Shown: piece after piece, positions 17,238 to 25,649 of the stretch
Numbering within the stretch: the first letter of the stretch is position 1
How the letters are laid out: each line of letters starts with the position of its first letter
IMG/VR virus record: IMGVR_UViG_3300020478_001251
Coordinates: 19,278-83,277 of that record
Length of the DNA: 64,000 nucleotides
DNA from: a virus
Direction: 5' to 3' (one strand)
Program-made: the position numbers and the translations under genes
The notes under the pieces: model-generated
Databases searched by the model: none
Told to the model about the DNA's origin: nothing
Seen by the model: only the letters and a program-made list of their open reading frames with translations

Positions 17238-18664
17238 TATCTATAACTTCTTTCTACCATAACTCTACATCTATTATAAAAATGTTCAAGTTCAGGAAAA
17301 GTTTTACAAAAGTCTGTTCCTCTTCTTTTATCATGTTCACTAAAGAATTTATAAAAATCTTTTCTATTTTGAATTCGTTCTTTTTTATCTGCAACCAACA
17401 TCCAATCATAAATTCTTTTTATTTTTTGAACTTCAATATCTGAGTATCCTATCAACCTTGTTTCAAAATTAGGTGTTGCCATATATTCACTTAATTGTGT
17501 TTGTTTGTAAATATTTTGTGCAAAACTCTTTGGTAAAATTTGAACAGATTGATGTAGTGGATATCGTAAATAACTTGAATCTAAAAATACTGCTGAATTC
17601 CAATATCTATCATCAGAACCATACATTCTTTTCATATCGTAAATACCATATAACAACTTATCATAATTTGGAACTGATAATGCATTGTATGTTGACATGA
17701 TTGTAAAATTAACACGATTACATTTAGTTAAAATTTTATTACAATTATCCCAAAAACGATTAAACTCTAAACCATTTCTAATATACTCCGCTTGTTCTCC
17801 CCAAGATTCTACAGAAGTAAATATAATCATTTCTCTAACTCTGCCCTCATCTTCAATTCGTTGTACCTTTTCAATTAACTTATCAATCAAATTATCTGGA
17901 ACACCCAAATTACTATTAATCGCCAATTGTAAATTTTTATTTGGATTTGGTTGTTCTATAATATAATCTAATACTCCCCAAGTATCTTTTGATAACAATG
18001 GTTCTCCACCTGTGATTCTAAATGTATGTAAATCCCTATATAGTTCTGGCCACCATTTCCAAAATGCTTCTGTATATGGATTGTGTTCTCGTTGTGGGAT
18101 TGGAATTTTATCCTCTGCAATTAAACCTCTTGGGTCATTAAATCCTGTTGATGTTGGGTAACCACCATATTTATCTATTTCTTCCATCCAAGTGGTAGAA
18201 TATGCCGGTCCACAATAACTACATTTGAAATTACAAGCATTTGAGAAAGCAACCTCTACATATCTTGGATTATAATCTGCTCTCCAATCTAAATTGGCAA
18301 TTTCATCTGCATGTGGCCAAGACCAACTTTCAGCTGATTTAAAAACTCTATCACTAAATCTATCTGAATTATCCTCTACATTCCAACAATAATCACATTC
18401 TTTTGGTCTTTGACCAGTCAACATTTCTTTTCGTTTTTCTTTCTTAAATTGTGTATTATGTAGAGCAGATGGATTTCTTTTAATCTCTTGTAAATTAATT
18501 TTATGTGTTTTTGGATGGTGACAGGAATGATTATGTCCTGACTGTAATTGTAGTGTTACTTGTGTCCATTTTGCTAAACAAAATCCACAACCTGTTTTAT
18601 CCAACTTATTCTTTGTTTTTTGAAATATTGGATTTTCTGCTACTTGGTCTTTATACCCTGCCAT
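17237..18664 (-). CDS. Radical SAM protein with twitch/SPASM-like auxiliary cluster region
   Basis: 475 residues. NACNFKCSYCGPAYSTTW (C144, C148, C151) is the CxxxCxxC motif that binds the SAM-cleaving 4Fe-4S cluster. ITGGEPLL and the later strands fit the radical SAM barrel. Upstream Cys residues (C26, C29, C48, C90, C93) may hold an auxiliary cluster, as in the twitch-type radical SAM proteins found in marine phages and metagenomes. The ATG follows the stop of the GT7-like gene directly (TAAATG), and its stop overlaps the LamG gene as TAATG. It could modify a sugar or a virion protein; the substrate is unknown. No peptide-maturase partner is seen. Confidence 0.75.
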   Translation of the reverse strand: MAGYKDQVAENPIFQKTKNKLDKTGCGFCLAKWTQVTLQLQSGHNHSCHHPKTHKINLQEIKRNPSALHNTQFKKEKRKEMLTGQRPKECDYCWNVEDNSDRFSDRVFKSAESWSWPHADEIANLDWRADYNPRYVEVAFSNACNFKCSYCGPAYSTTWMEEIDKYGGYPTSTGFNDPRGLIAEDKIPIPQREHNPYTEAFWKWWPELYRDLHTFRITGGEPLLSKDTWGVLDYIIEQPNPNKNLQLAINSNLGVPDNLIDKLIEKVQRIEDEGRVREMIIFTSVESWGEQAEYIRNGLEFNRFWDNCNKILTKCNRVNFTIMSTYNALSVPNYDKLLYGIYDMKRMYGSDDRYWNSAVFLDSSYLRYPLHQSVQILPKSFAQNIYKQTQLSEYMATPNFETRLIGYSDIEVQKIKRIYDWMLVADKKERIQNRKDFYKFFSEHDKRRGTDFCKTFPELEHFYNRCRVMVERSYR

Positions 18665-20089
18665 TTAAAACCTCACATTAATAATTTGATGTCTATTATA
18701 AATATCATCTTTACTATCTATTTCATATTTCATTTCTTTTAAACCATATTCATCGTTATCAATATCTATTTTACCTTTTTGCATATGTTTTCTATATATC
18801 AATTCATTTCTTGCTGTTGCTTTTATATCCCCTTGAAACTTTTCATCAACAATACCCTCATCTTCATGTGGCATACATTCCATAGTTCCGTATCTTCTAT
18901 CTGGTTCTAATGTATTTACCAAATCACCTATATGTTCTCTTGTAACTTTACCCTCATAAAGAAATAATTTACCATGATTATCACATCCACTTAAATCTAT
19001 AACTTTAGCTCCTTTATATGATTTATCAAAATCATAATGTAAGATTAATTTATTTTGATGATTCCATATTTTTATATAAGCTAAATCACCCTTGAAAAAA
19101 TTTCTAATATTTCCCCAAGAGTTTGGTGCATTCCTACCAATATAAAATGGTTTTGGTGGATATTTTTTTAATCTATCATCAAGTTTTAATTTAGATTTTT
19201 GTATTCCAAACCGAGAACCATACTCAACATCATTAATTGTTAATTTTCTAAACCTATTTCTAACATCAACTTCTAAATTAACTTTAGTCCACAAATTAGA
19301 GTATCGTTTTACCCAACTATACATATGTCTATTTTTCCAAGTCCATAATGATGTTGACCAAGCTCTTGCATTATTGTATGAAATATCAAAATCCCATCCT
19401 TGTTTACATAATAAAGGATATTTTATATATCTTGAATTATCGTTACCAATTAAATACTCTTCTTCATCACTTTTTACAACACCTCTTGTTAATGCCTCTA
19501 CTTTAAAAGATTTTTGTGGAACTTCATTTAAAGTATAACTTGGTGGTACTTCAATATATGTAGTAAATCCATCAAATTTCAAAATTCTTTTATTACCAGG
19601 TCCTGGAATTGTATCTGGTTTATAATAACCTTTTTGATAACATCTCCAAAACAAATCATCATCTTCCATACCCCAACCCCAATAGTTAGTGTGATAACCA
19701 TTTACATTTTCAAATTGTTCTATAGTGAACAACACCACTCCACCAAAGTATTCTACATCTCGTAGTGTGTAATCCCATTGTGATAGATATGTAGCAATCT
19801 GTTTTGGTGTTTCACCTGGATACGAATAATCAACATCCTCTGTTGGTAACATATCTACATCATGAAATGCTACATAATCACAACCATCTTCTTTTGCTGC
19901 AAGAAATGCTACATTCTTTGTTCCACTTCTGTTAAATTGTTTATCATCTACTTGATGTCCAATGTAAATTCTAAAATCAATATCTCGTTCACTAAAAAAT
20001 TTTTCTAAATGTGGAACTAATGAATCTAAATGTCCTTTCCTTACTCCATCACCCGTATCTCTGTATGGAATACAAATTCCTAATTTCAT
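18665..20089 (-). CDS. GT7 (beta-1,4-galactosyltransferase-like) glycosyltransferase with inserted LamG domain
   Basis: 474 residues. Residues 1-150 follow beta4GalT enzymes closely: GICIPYRD, QFNRSGTKNVAF, YVAFHDVDMLP (metal-binding DVD near 77-79), YFGGVVLFTIEQFENVNGY and YWGWGMEDDDLFWR (near 136-149). The chain then departs into a LamG-like domain (about 170-395; FDGFTTYIEVP, FYIGRNAPNSWG, AYIKIWNHQNKLILHYDF, VIDLSGCDNHG). It returns to a GT7-like end with MPHEDEG and DEYGLKEMKYEI, where beta4GalT has its metal His and a DGLNSL-type stretch. The LamG domain therefore appears inserted inside the catalytic domain. ATG overlaps the paralogue upstream as ATGA. Confidence 0.75.
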   Translation of the reverse strand: MKLGICIPYRDTGDGVRKGHLDSLVPHLEKFFSERDIDFRIYIGHQVDDKQFNRSGTKNVAFLAAKEDGCDYVAFHDVDMLPTEDVDYSYPGETPKQIATYLSQWDYTLRDVEYFGGVVLFTIEQFENVNGYHTNYWGWGMEDDDLFWRCYQKGYYKPDTIPGPGNKRILKFDGFTTYIEVPPSYTLNEVPQKSFKVEALTRGVVKSDEEEYLIGNDNSRYIKYPLLCKQGWDFDISYNNARAWSTSLWTWKNRHMYSWVKRYSNLWTKVNLEVDVRNRFRKLTINDVEYGSRFGIQKSKLKLDDRLKKYPPKPFYIGRNAPNSWGNIRNFFKGDLAYIKIWNHQNKLILHYDFDKSYKGAKVIDLSGCDNHGKLFLYEGKVTREHIGDLVNTLEPDRRYGTMECMPHEDEGIVDEKFQGDIKATARNELIYRKHMQKGKIDIDNDEYGLKEMKYEIDSKDDIYNRHQIINVRF

Positions 20090-21522
20090 AAAGTAACCTT
20101 TAGATGTAAATAATTTCTTACATTTTTTTCTTCAATAATCTCATAATGTAATGTAGTTAATCCATCTTCTAATAAATTACTTTTATTATTACGAATTTGG
20201 TCAAAAAATTTAATTTGATTTAATCTTGTTGATTCAGTTTTCCATCTACCTGCATTATATCCTGTAGGAGCATGTTTTAATAACTTAAATGTAGATGGTC
20301 TTCTAAATGGTTTATTTACTTTTATATCTTCATTTTCCATTTCTGTTCGTGGGATACAATTAAAAGTTTTTGGCCAAAATCTTTCTTCTTGATGATTTAC
20401 CAAATCAATTACTTTACCATGTTCATACTCCCATTGTCTTTCAAGTAGTAAATGTTTAAAATCATAGTAAATTTTTAAATTTTCACAACTACTATATTGT
20501 CCTGTATTTGTTAAATAATTTACTCCATGATTTTCATGTAATTCCATTACTTCATTTCCACTCAACCCTACATTCCAATATGCAAAATCTTTTACGAGTC
20601 CTCTATAACCTTTAATATCACCTTTTCTTCTTGGCACACCAGTTCCAATATAGAAAAATTGAGTATCTGTATTTAGAAGTTTTCTTGGAATAACTTTTCT
20701 ACCAACTTCTTCACCATCTTGATACATAACCAAAACTCGTGTACTTCTATCATAAGTGACAGTTATTCTTGTAAGTTTTGGTGGTGAATGCTCTGATGTT
20801 ATCGAGTAACATTCTTTTTCAGTATCCCAACATTCAAATTTATAACGATTAAATGAACTATAACTGATTGTTGTATCCCAACCTGGTAAAGACCAAACAC
20901 AATATTCATCAAATGGTTTATTGTATTCTGGAATAATTTCATCAGGTTTAAAAGTACAATGTATAGTGAAACTATTTTCAATATCAATTGTATTGTAACA
21001 TTGAATATAACTTTCATCACCATGTATATACAAGCCTGAATTATATTCTTTTTCAGATTTATGAACTGAAAAATCTGTTCCTATTTGTTGTTCAGTTAAT
21101 CGTAAAAGTAAATCATCATCCTCAAATCCCCAACCCCAATATTCATTGGAATAACCATTTACTTTTTTAAATGAATCAATTGGAAAGATTGTAACGCCAC
21201 CGAAATATGTATCCCATACTTCTTGTTTACCACCTTCAAAATTTGTAGCCAAATGTATTGGAACATCTGAGGCGGAATAATCTACATCAACTGGTAACAT
21301 ATCAATATCATGAAATACTACATACTCACACCTTTTCTTTAGTGCTTGTTCAAATCCTATATTGAGTAGTTTACCTCGATTAAATGGTAAATTATCATTT
21401 TGTTCAACAATAATTAAATGATACGAGATATCCTTATCATTAAAGTATGTTTCTATGTATTCTTTAAATTTTCGTAAATGTGTTGGTCTAGCACGATAAG
21501 GAACAATAATTCCTAATTTCAT
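20086..21522 (-). CDS. GT7 (beta-1,4-galactosyltransferase-like) glycosyltransferase with inserted LamG domain
   Basis: 478 residues, paralogue of the next gene and the better match to GT7. Landmarks: GIIVPYRAR, LPFNRGKLLNIGFEQA, VVFHDIDMLPVDVDY (DID near 72-74), VNGYSNEYWGWGFEDDDLLL (near 121-140). A LamG-like domain follows (about 158-375; GLYIHGDESYIQCYN, FYIGTGVPRRKGDIKGYRG, KDFAYWNVGLSGNEV). The C-terminus returns to GT7: FKLLKHAPTG with the likely metal His, then LLEDGLTTLHYEI, close to the DGLNSLxY of animal beta4GalT. The ATG overlaps the small gene upstream as TAATG. It probably transfers galactose or a related sugar; the LamG part may hold the acceptor. Confidence 0.8.
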   Translation of the reverse strand: MKLGIIVPYRARPTHLRKFKEYIETYFNDKDISYHLIIVEQNDNLPFNRGKLLNIGFEQALKKRCEYVVFHDIDMLPVDVDYSASDVPIHLATNFEGGKQEVWDTYFGGVTIFPIDSFKKVNGYSNEYWGWGFEDDDLLLRLTEQQIGTDFSVHKSEKEYNSGLYIHGDESYIQCYNTIDIENSFTIHCTFKPDEIIPEYNKPFDEYCVWSLPGWDTTISYSSFNRYKFECWDTEKECYSITSEHSPPKLTRITVTYDRSTRVLVMYQDGEEVGRKVIPRKLLNTDTQFFYIGTGVPRRKGDIKGYRGLVKDFAYWNVGLSGNEVMELHENHGVNYLTNTGQYSSCENLKIYYDFKHLLLERQWEYEHGKVIDLVNHQEERFWPKTFNCIPRTEMENEDIKVNKPFRRPSTFKLLKHAPTGYNAGRWKTESTRLNQIKFFDQIRNNKSNLLEDGLTTLHYEIIEEKNVRNYLHLKVTL

Positions 21523-21725
21523 TACTTATCTTTTTCTGGTTTAGTACCAACAAACTTATCGTGGAATTCAAATAAATACCATTGGAGTCTCTCACTCCAT
21601 TCTGCTTTATCTACATCTTCAAACCATATTGTAAGTGCATCTAAAACATTAGCAATCTTTTCTAATGCTTTTACTTTTCTTTCTTCCAATATTAGTTGTT
21701 CGTTTGTTTTTGCTGTATTAGCCAT
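21522..21725 (-). CDS. Small helical protein of unknown function
   Basis: 67 residues from ATG at 21725, with a GAGG site 8 nt ahead; an ATG four codons upstream overlaps that site and is less likely. The sequence is predicted to be mostly helical (EERKVKALEKIANVLDALTI, then ERLQWYLFEFHDKFVG). There is no membrane segment or known motif. It is the first gene after the intergenic motif at 21764-21773 and overlaps the GT7-like gene as TAATG, so it may be a small partner of the glycosyltransferases. Confidence 0.6.
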   Translation of the reverse strand: MANTAKTNEQLILEERKVKALEKIANVLDALTIWFEDVDKAEWSERLQWYLFEFHDKFVGTKPEKDK

Positions 21726-21763
21726 ATAAAACCTCATGAGTTTAGTTTAAGTGTTATAACAAT

Positions 21764-21773
21764 AATAAATATA
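21764..21773 (-). promoter_or_regulatory. Recurrent intergenic motif, site 2 (variant)
   Basis: AATAAATATA on the plus strand, 39 nt before the start at 21725. It differs from the common TATAAATAT(C/A) at the first base. It lies in the only gap between 8.8 and 23.3 kb and probably begins the transcription unit that runs through the glycosyltransferase, radical SAM and SGNH genes down to 8.8 kb. Confidence 0.3.
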
Positions 21774-21774
21774 A

Positions 21775-22635
21775 TTATAAGTTTGAAATATTCAATATTT
21801 TTTTAGTTAATATATTCCATTTCCTATAATGATTATAGTTTGGAACATCTACCCTTTCAAACATATAATTTCTTTCATTTAAATCTAATTTATAGTCCAA
21901 ATATTCAATTGCAGATAACATTTTCTTATATTCATGTGCAAATGCCTCTACTGCGGTTGAATTACTTACTTGTTTCAACCTTTCTAATACTGAATAATCC
22001 CATTTAAAATGGTGAACTTGTGTAAAATTCTTTTCTACTGGATATCTTAATGGATGTGATTTACCCCAAGATGTTTTTCCATCTTCAAATTGTATAAAAT
22101 GTTGACCAGGTACAACATTATGTTTTCCTTTTAATAATGTAACTTTATTTGCTTCTGCTCTACTTAATGGATATCTAAAGAATCCTGCATTTGGCATTTC
22201 TTTCCACACATCACTTTCCAATGTTATCTTTGGAAAACAACCATCTTCTCCTATTCTATCAATAAATCCACCTGTTACAAATTCATAACCATATTCTTCA
22301 CACTCCTCAATAATCTGATATGTTGGTTTAGAATATAATTGTAATTCATCATCATCTGCTACTATCCACCACTCATCTGGTTTTAATGATGTGGTTTCAT
22401 TATAAAGTTCTGTAACACGATTCCAATTGAATGGTTCTTCTATTGCAATCTTATGTGGTTTTAAATTAAATTTATCTAATATTTCCAATCCTTGTTCAAT
22501 AACAGGGTCATCTTTATGATGTGCATATAAAACTACAAAAATTTCCTTGACATTGTATTGATAATGTTGTAACATATGGTATAACATTGTTGTGTTATGT
22601 CCACAAACTGTCACTAAATTTTCTTTTGGTTTCAT
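21775..22635 (-). CDS. GT2-like (GT-A fold) glycosyltransferase
   Basis: 286 residues from ATG at 22635, which overlaps the methyltransferase stop as ATGA and has GAGG upstream; an in-frame extension further upstream lacks such a site. NLVTVCGHNTTMLYHMLQ and EIFVVLYAHHKDDP give a GT-A nucleotide-binding start, and WWIVADDDELQLYS holds the acidic DDDE metal motif. EFVTGGFIDRIGEDG and VHHFKWDYSVLERLKQ are typical of GT2/GT92-like proteins that handle core glycans. There is no membrane segment. It probably works with the adjacent methyltransferase on a sugar chain. Confidence 0.7.
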   Translation of the reverse strand: MKPKENLVTVCGHNTTMLYHMLQHYQYNVKEIFVVLYAHHKDDPVIEQGLEILDKFNLKPHKIAIEEPFNWNRVTELYNETTSLKPDEWWIVADDDELQLYSKPTYQIIEECEEYGYEFVTGGFIDRIGEDGCFPKITLESDVWKEMPNAGFFRYPLSRAEANKVTLLKGKHNVVPGQHFIQFEDGKTSWGKSHPLRYPVEKNFTQVHHFKWDYSVLERLKQVSNSTAVEAFAHEYKKMLSAIEYLDYKLDLNERNYMFERVDVPNYNHYRKWNILTKKILNISNL

Positions 22636-23354
22636 TTTTTCCTCACTATTGTTAATCCTGTTGAACTTGGTTTCCAAGATACTTTATTATGATTAAAGAA
22701 GTTAAATACTTCAAATTTTCTTTTATCTATTGTTTTAACAAACTCAGAAGGACCTGTTAAATCATCACCTTTATGACCTTCTAATTCTACAAAATTTTCT
22801 ACATACTCTTTATCAGTATCATGTATTGTAATTAAACCACCTTTATTCATTATCTGTGAATACAATTCAAAATCTTTTTTAACACCCTCAAAAGTATGGT
22901 CTGCATCTATATGTAATAAATCTATTTTAATATCTTGTTTCACAAAGAAATCATAATATGCCTTTTCCGTTGTTTCTTTTATAAACTTTGGATGAAAATG
23001 TCTACGAAAAACACTATCCTCTTCTACCCAATCTACATTACCATTAAAACCATTACAAGCATCTACAACATAAGTACTTCCATTATCTCCCCACTCCATA
23101 CAAACTTCTTTATAAAATCCTTGTTCAGATAAATCATATCTTGCTTGTGTCATTATTCTTGGTATAAATCCACCACCACTTCCTAAACAAACTAATGTTT
23201 TAAATTTAAAGAACTGAACTAAGGTGTAAATAATTAAACCATCACCGAGATGCATATCATCTGCACCATGACTCCAACGATAAGGAACTTCTTCTCCTTC
23301 ATTCGTTGTGATATAATTCATTATATAATCATAATTTAATATTGAATTTTTCAT
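22632..23354 (-). CDS. Class I SAM-dependent methyltransferase (Methyltransf_24/CmcI-like)
   Basis: 240 residues. TLVCLGSGGGFIPRIM is the SAM-binding glycine loop, and IDLLHIDADHTFEGVKKDFE with GGLITIHDTD is the signature of the Methyltransf_24 group of sugar and small-molecule O-methyltransferases, in which Asp and His bind a metal. It overlaps the following glycosyltransferase gene by 4 nt. Upstream is a short AT-rich gap of 17 nt with an AAAGG site. It may O-methylate the sugar handled by the neighbours. No signal peptide. Confidence 0.75.
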   Translation of the reverse strand: MKNSILNYDYIMNYITTNEGEEVPYRWSHGADDMHLGDGLIIYTLVQFFKFKTLVCLGSGGGFIPRIMTQARYDLSEQGFYKEVCMEWGDNGSTYVVDACNGFNGNVDWVEEDSVFRRHFHPKFIKETTEKAYYDFFVKQDIKIDLLHIDADHTFEGVKKDFELYSQIMNKGGLITIHDTDKEYVENFVELEGHKGDDLTGPSEFVKTIDKRKFEVFNFFNHNKVSWKPSSTGLTIVRKK

Positions 23355-23371
23355 AAAACCTTTTTTAAATA

Positions 23372-24412
23372 TTAATCAAATGGATTATCGTTACTTCCCT
23401 TATTGTGTACCAAGAATGTTTTACCAAAATATACATCCAATGGTTCTACATCAATCTGAACTACTTCGAATCCATCTTCACTTTGAACCTTTTCTAAACT
23501 TGTAATTAAAACTTCATTTCCATTCTTATCCATTAAATGTCCACCAGTCAACATATTTGGAACTAAATTCCACATCCAAGTATTTTCACCAACTGGTTTA
23601 TATAACATTTCATGTTCACCTGTAATTCTCTCTTCTCCGTTATTTATATTCCAATAACTTTGAACAAAATCAAAATTAATATCTTGAATACTGGCCGAAT
23701 GTATTGTAAATGATTCTGTTTTTTCATCTGGAAACCTACAACTTCTCCAATCATCATTATCTTCATCTAACTGACCTGGCATTTCCATTGATTTTATCCA
23801 CTCTCCAATATTCAACTCTTCAACCTTTTTATATGAACCATCTGCCATTTCTATTTTTGTTCCCTCTAATAAACAACTTGGTGAACCACCATAACTATCA
23901 ACAATAGTTACAGCCTTTGTTCTTGAAGTATTATAATTAGTTGCATGGTCATTATACCCATCAGTTTGTCCATCTTCTTTAAACTTAACACTAACATTCA
24001 TACTAATATTATTTGTTCCTGCGGGAAACCAATCACTATCATCACCTGTGCCAGTATTTGCATTTGATATTGCAGCGGCTGCAAACGAACCTGTAGCTCC
24101 TTGATTGGTAAGTGTTGCACCAGAAGTACTTAAACTCCATTCAAAGTTACTTGTTCCTTTTCCAATCTTATCATTAAACTTAGAACCTTTACCAGTAAAA
24201 CCTAACACATAAGTTTCTGTAGTACTTTCCCAAACATAATTATACCCAGTCAAACTATCAACTGATGTGATTGAAAAATCACTCATTTTAGTTGTAGTTG
24301 GACTTCCACCAGCTTCAGATAATGAAGTTCGTGTGGTATAATTAGAACGAGAACCACTCACGGCTCTTCCTAATTTTCCTAATGATAATATTTGTGCTGC
24401 TGTTGTTGCCAT
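23372..24412 (-). CDS. Virion-type protein with C-terminal Hint (hedgehog/intein) domain
   Basis: 346 residues. The first 175 residues are Gly/Ser/Thr-rich (MATTAAQILSLGKLGRAVSG and later strands), like a phage tail or fibre accessory protein. From about 179 comes a Hint domain: SCLLEGTKIEMADGSYKKVE (the Cys would be the N-terminal nucleophile), ITGEHEMLYKP (block B-like His), and the end YFGKTFLVHNKGSND with the terminal His-Asn. After Asn the next residue is Lys, not Cys/Ser/Thr, as in bacterial intein-like domains, so cleavage or cross-linking is more likely than full splicing. It is adjacent to a glycosyltransferase and the fibre genes. Confidence 0.7.
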   Translation of the reverse strand: MATTAAQILSLGKLGRAVSGSRSNYTTRTSLSEAGGSPTTTKMSDFSITSVDSLTGYNYVWESTTETYVLGFTGKGSKFNDKIGKGTSNFEWSLSTSGATLTNQGATGSFAAAAISNANTGTGDDSDWFPAGTNNISMNVSVKFKEDGQTDGYNDHATNYNTSRTKAVTIVDSYGGSPSCLLEGTKIEMADGSYKKVEELNIGEWIKSMEMPGQLDEDNDDWRSCRFPDEKTESFTIHSASIQDINFDFVQSYWNINNGEERITGEHEMLYKPVGENTWMWNLVPNMLTGGHLMDKNGNEVLITSLEKVQSEDGFEVVQIDVEPLDVYFGKTFLVHNKGSNDNPFD

Positions 24413-24432
24413 AATATTTCCTATGTTACACT

Positions 24433-24442
24433 TATAAATATC
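24433..24442 (-). promoter_or_regulatory. Recurrent intergenic motif, site 3
   Basis: TATAAATATC on the plus strand, 21 nt upstream of the Hint-protein start at 24412 and touching the stop codon of the glycosyltransferase gene. It probably starts the unit that begins with the Hint gene. Confidence 0.4.
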
Positions 24443-25595
24443 ACTCGTTATACATTCTTAACATTTTTTCAACCCACTCTTCTTTATTTCCATAATGTTT
24501 ATCTAAATACTCTCGTAATGGAAAAACATAATCTCTTCTACCATCAATTGATAAATCACAAATCTTTTTATGTTGTTCATGAAATTCTTCAAGTGTTCCT
24601 GCTCTAAATGGATAATCATAACTTGGTATCCAATCGTGAGCTAATATTGGTATTTTACCATAATCTAATGCCTGAAATATACTATACCCAAATGGTTCAT
24701 AAATATGTGCTGAATGTGATATTCCCCAATCTCTTTTCATAAATTTATCTTGATTATCATAATTAAAATTATAAACTTTCCAACCATCTCGATTTAAATC
24801 ACAATTTCTTTGCCACCACAAAATATCTTTTCCCTTAGTGTGTAATATAGAATCTAATCCTTGCATAAAATGTGGACATTTTCTTGTTTCCATTCTTGAA
24901 GCAAATCCAACTTGATTACTATCATTTACATCAAGATTATTTTTAAACTCATAAAAATTTGGAATATGTTCTACAGGATGTTTTAATTCTCTTTCGTTAA
25001 CACCAATCCAAAATGGATGTTTAGCAAGTTTACATAAATCATCTTCCCACTTCTGTTCCATATAAAAATGAAAAGAATTTCTTAAATCAAGAATCATTCC
25101 TGATTTTAATACATCGGCAACTGAAACATGAATTGCATTACTATGTATTTTATGTTTATTTTCTACAATATATTTATGTGGTGCATAATAACCATGTAAA
25201 ATATTTATTCTTCGAGCATTACCCAATAATTCTTTAAATTTTGTTGTATCATCACCTTGCCAATGATGTTCCAAATCATCTTTTAATATTTGTCTATAAT
25301 CTTTTTTAGGTTTATCTTTTGTTTTTTCAACTACTTTATTAAATGTTTTTTCAATTTTTTTCTGTACTTGTCTACCAGTATTTCCACCTCTACCAACTTT
25401 TACACTATTCTCAAAAGTTTTCTTTTGTTCCTCTGTTTGTGGTTTACTCGGTTTATTTCTATGTATAAGTAACTTAGGTTTTACATCTAACTTTGGTGCA
25501 ATTTCTTCTATCCAATGGTTAACCCAAACATCAGCTCCACCACCAACCATACCAGCACCACCTGTTGAATAATAAACATCATATTCTTCTGACAT
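24441..25595 (-). CDS. GT-B glycosyltransferase (GT4-like)
   Basis: 384 residues. VYYSTGGAGMVGGGADVWVN is a typical first-domain glycine-rich start. The second half has VGFASRMETRKCPHFMQGLD, SAHIYEPFGYSIFQALDYGK and IPILAHDW, the E-x7-E type donor-binding region of GT4/GT1 enzymes. A lysine-rich segment (about 70-105) separates the two. Clear ribosome site AAAGGAG before ATG at 25595. It sits between the 1750-residue fibre protein and the small Hint protein, which suggests it may glycosylate a fibre, though this is inference. Confidence 0.7.
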   Translation of the reverse strand: MSEEYDVYYSTGGAGMVGGGADVWVNHWIEEIAPKLDVKPKLLIHRNKPSKPQTEEQKKTFENSVKVGRGGNTGRQVQKKIEKTFNKVVEKTKDKPKKDYRQILKDDLEHHWQGDDTTKFKELLGNARRINILHGYYAPHKYIVENKHKIHSNAIHVSVADVLKSGMILDLRNSFHFYMEQKWEDDLCKLAKHPFWIGVNERELKHPVEHIPNFYEFKNNLDVNDSNQVGFASRMETRKCPHFMQGLDSILHTKGKDILWWQRNCDLNRDGWKVYNFNYDNQDKFMKRDWGISHSAHIYEPFGYSIFQALDYGKIPILAHDWIPSYDYPFRAGTLEEFHEQHKKICDLSIDGRRDYVFPLREYLDKHYGNKEEWVEKMLRMYNE

Positions 25596-25609
25596 TATAA
25601 CTCCTTTAA

Positions 25610-25619
25610 TATAAATATA
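25610..25619 (-). promoter_or_regulatory. Recurrent intergenic motif, site 4
   Basis: TATAAATATA on the plus strand, 15 nt before the glycosyltransferase start at 25595 and just ahead of its AAAGGAG ribosome site, so any transcript from it would have a very short leader. Confidence 0.35.
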
Positions 25620-25649
25620 AAATTAAATCCTCTTAATGTTAATTATTTA

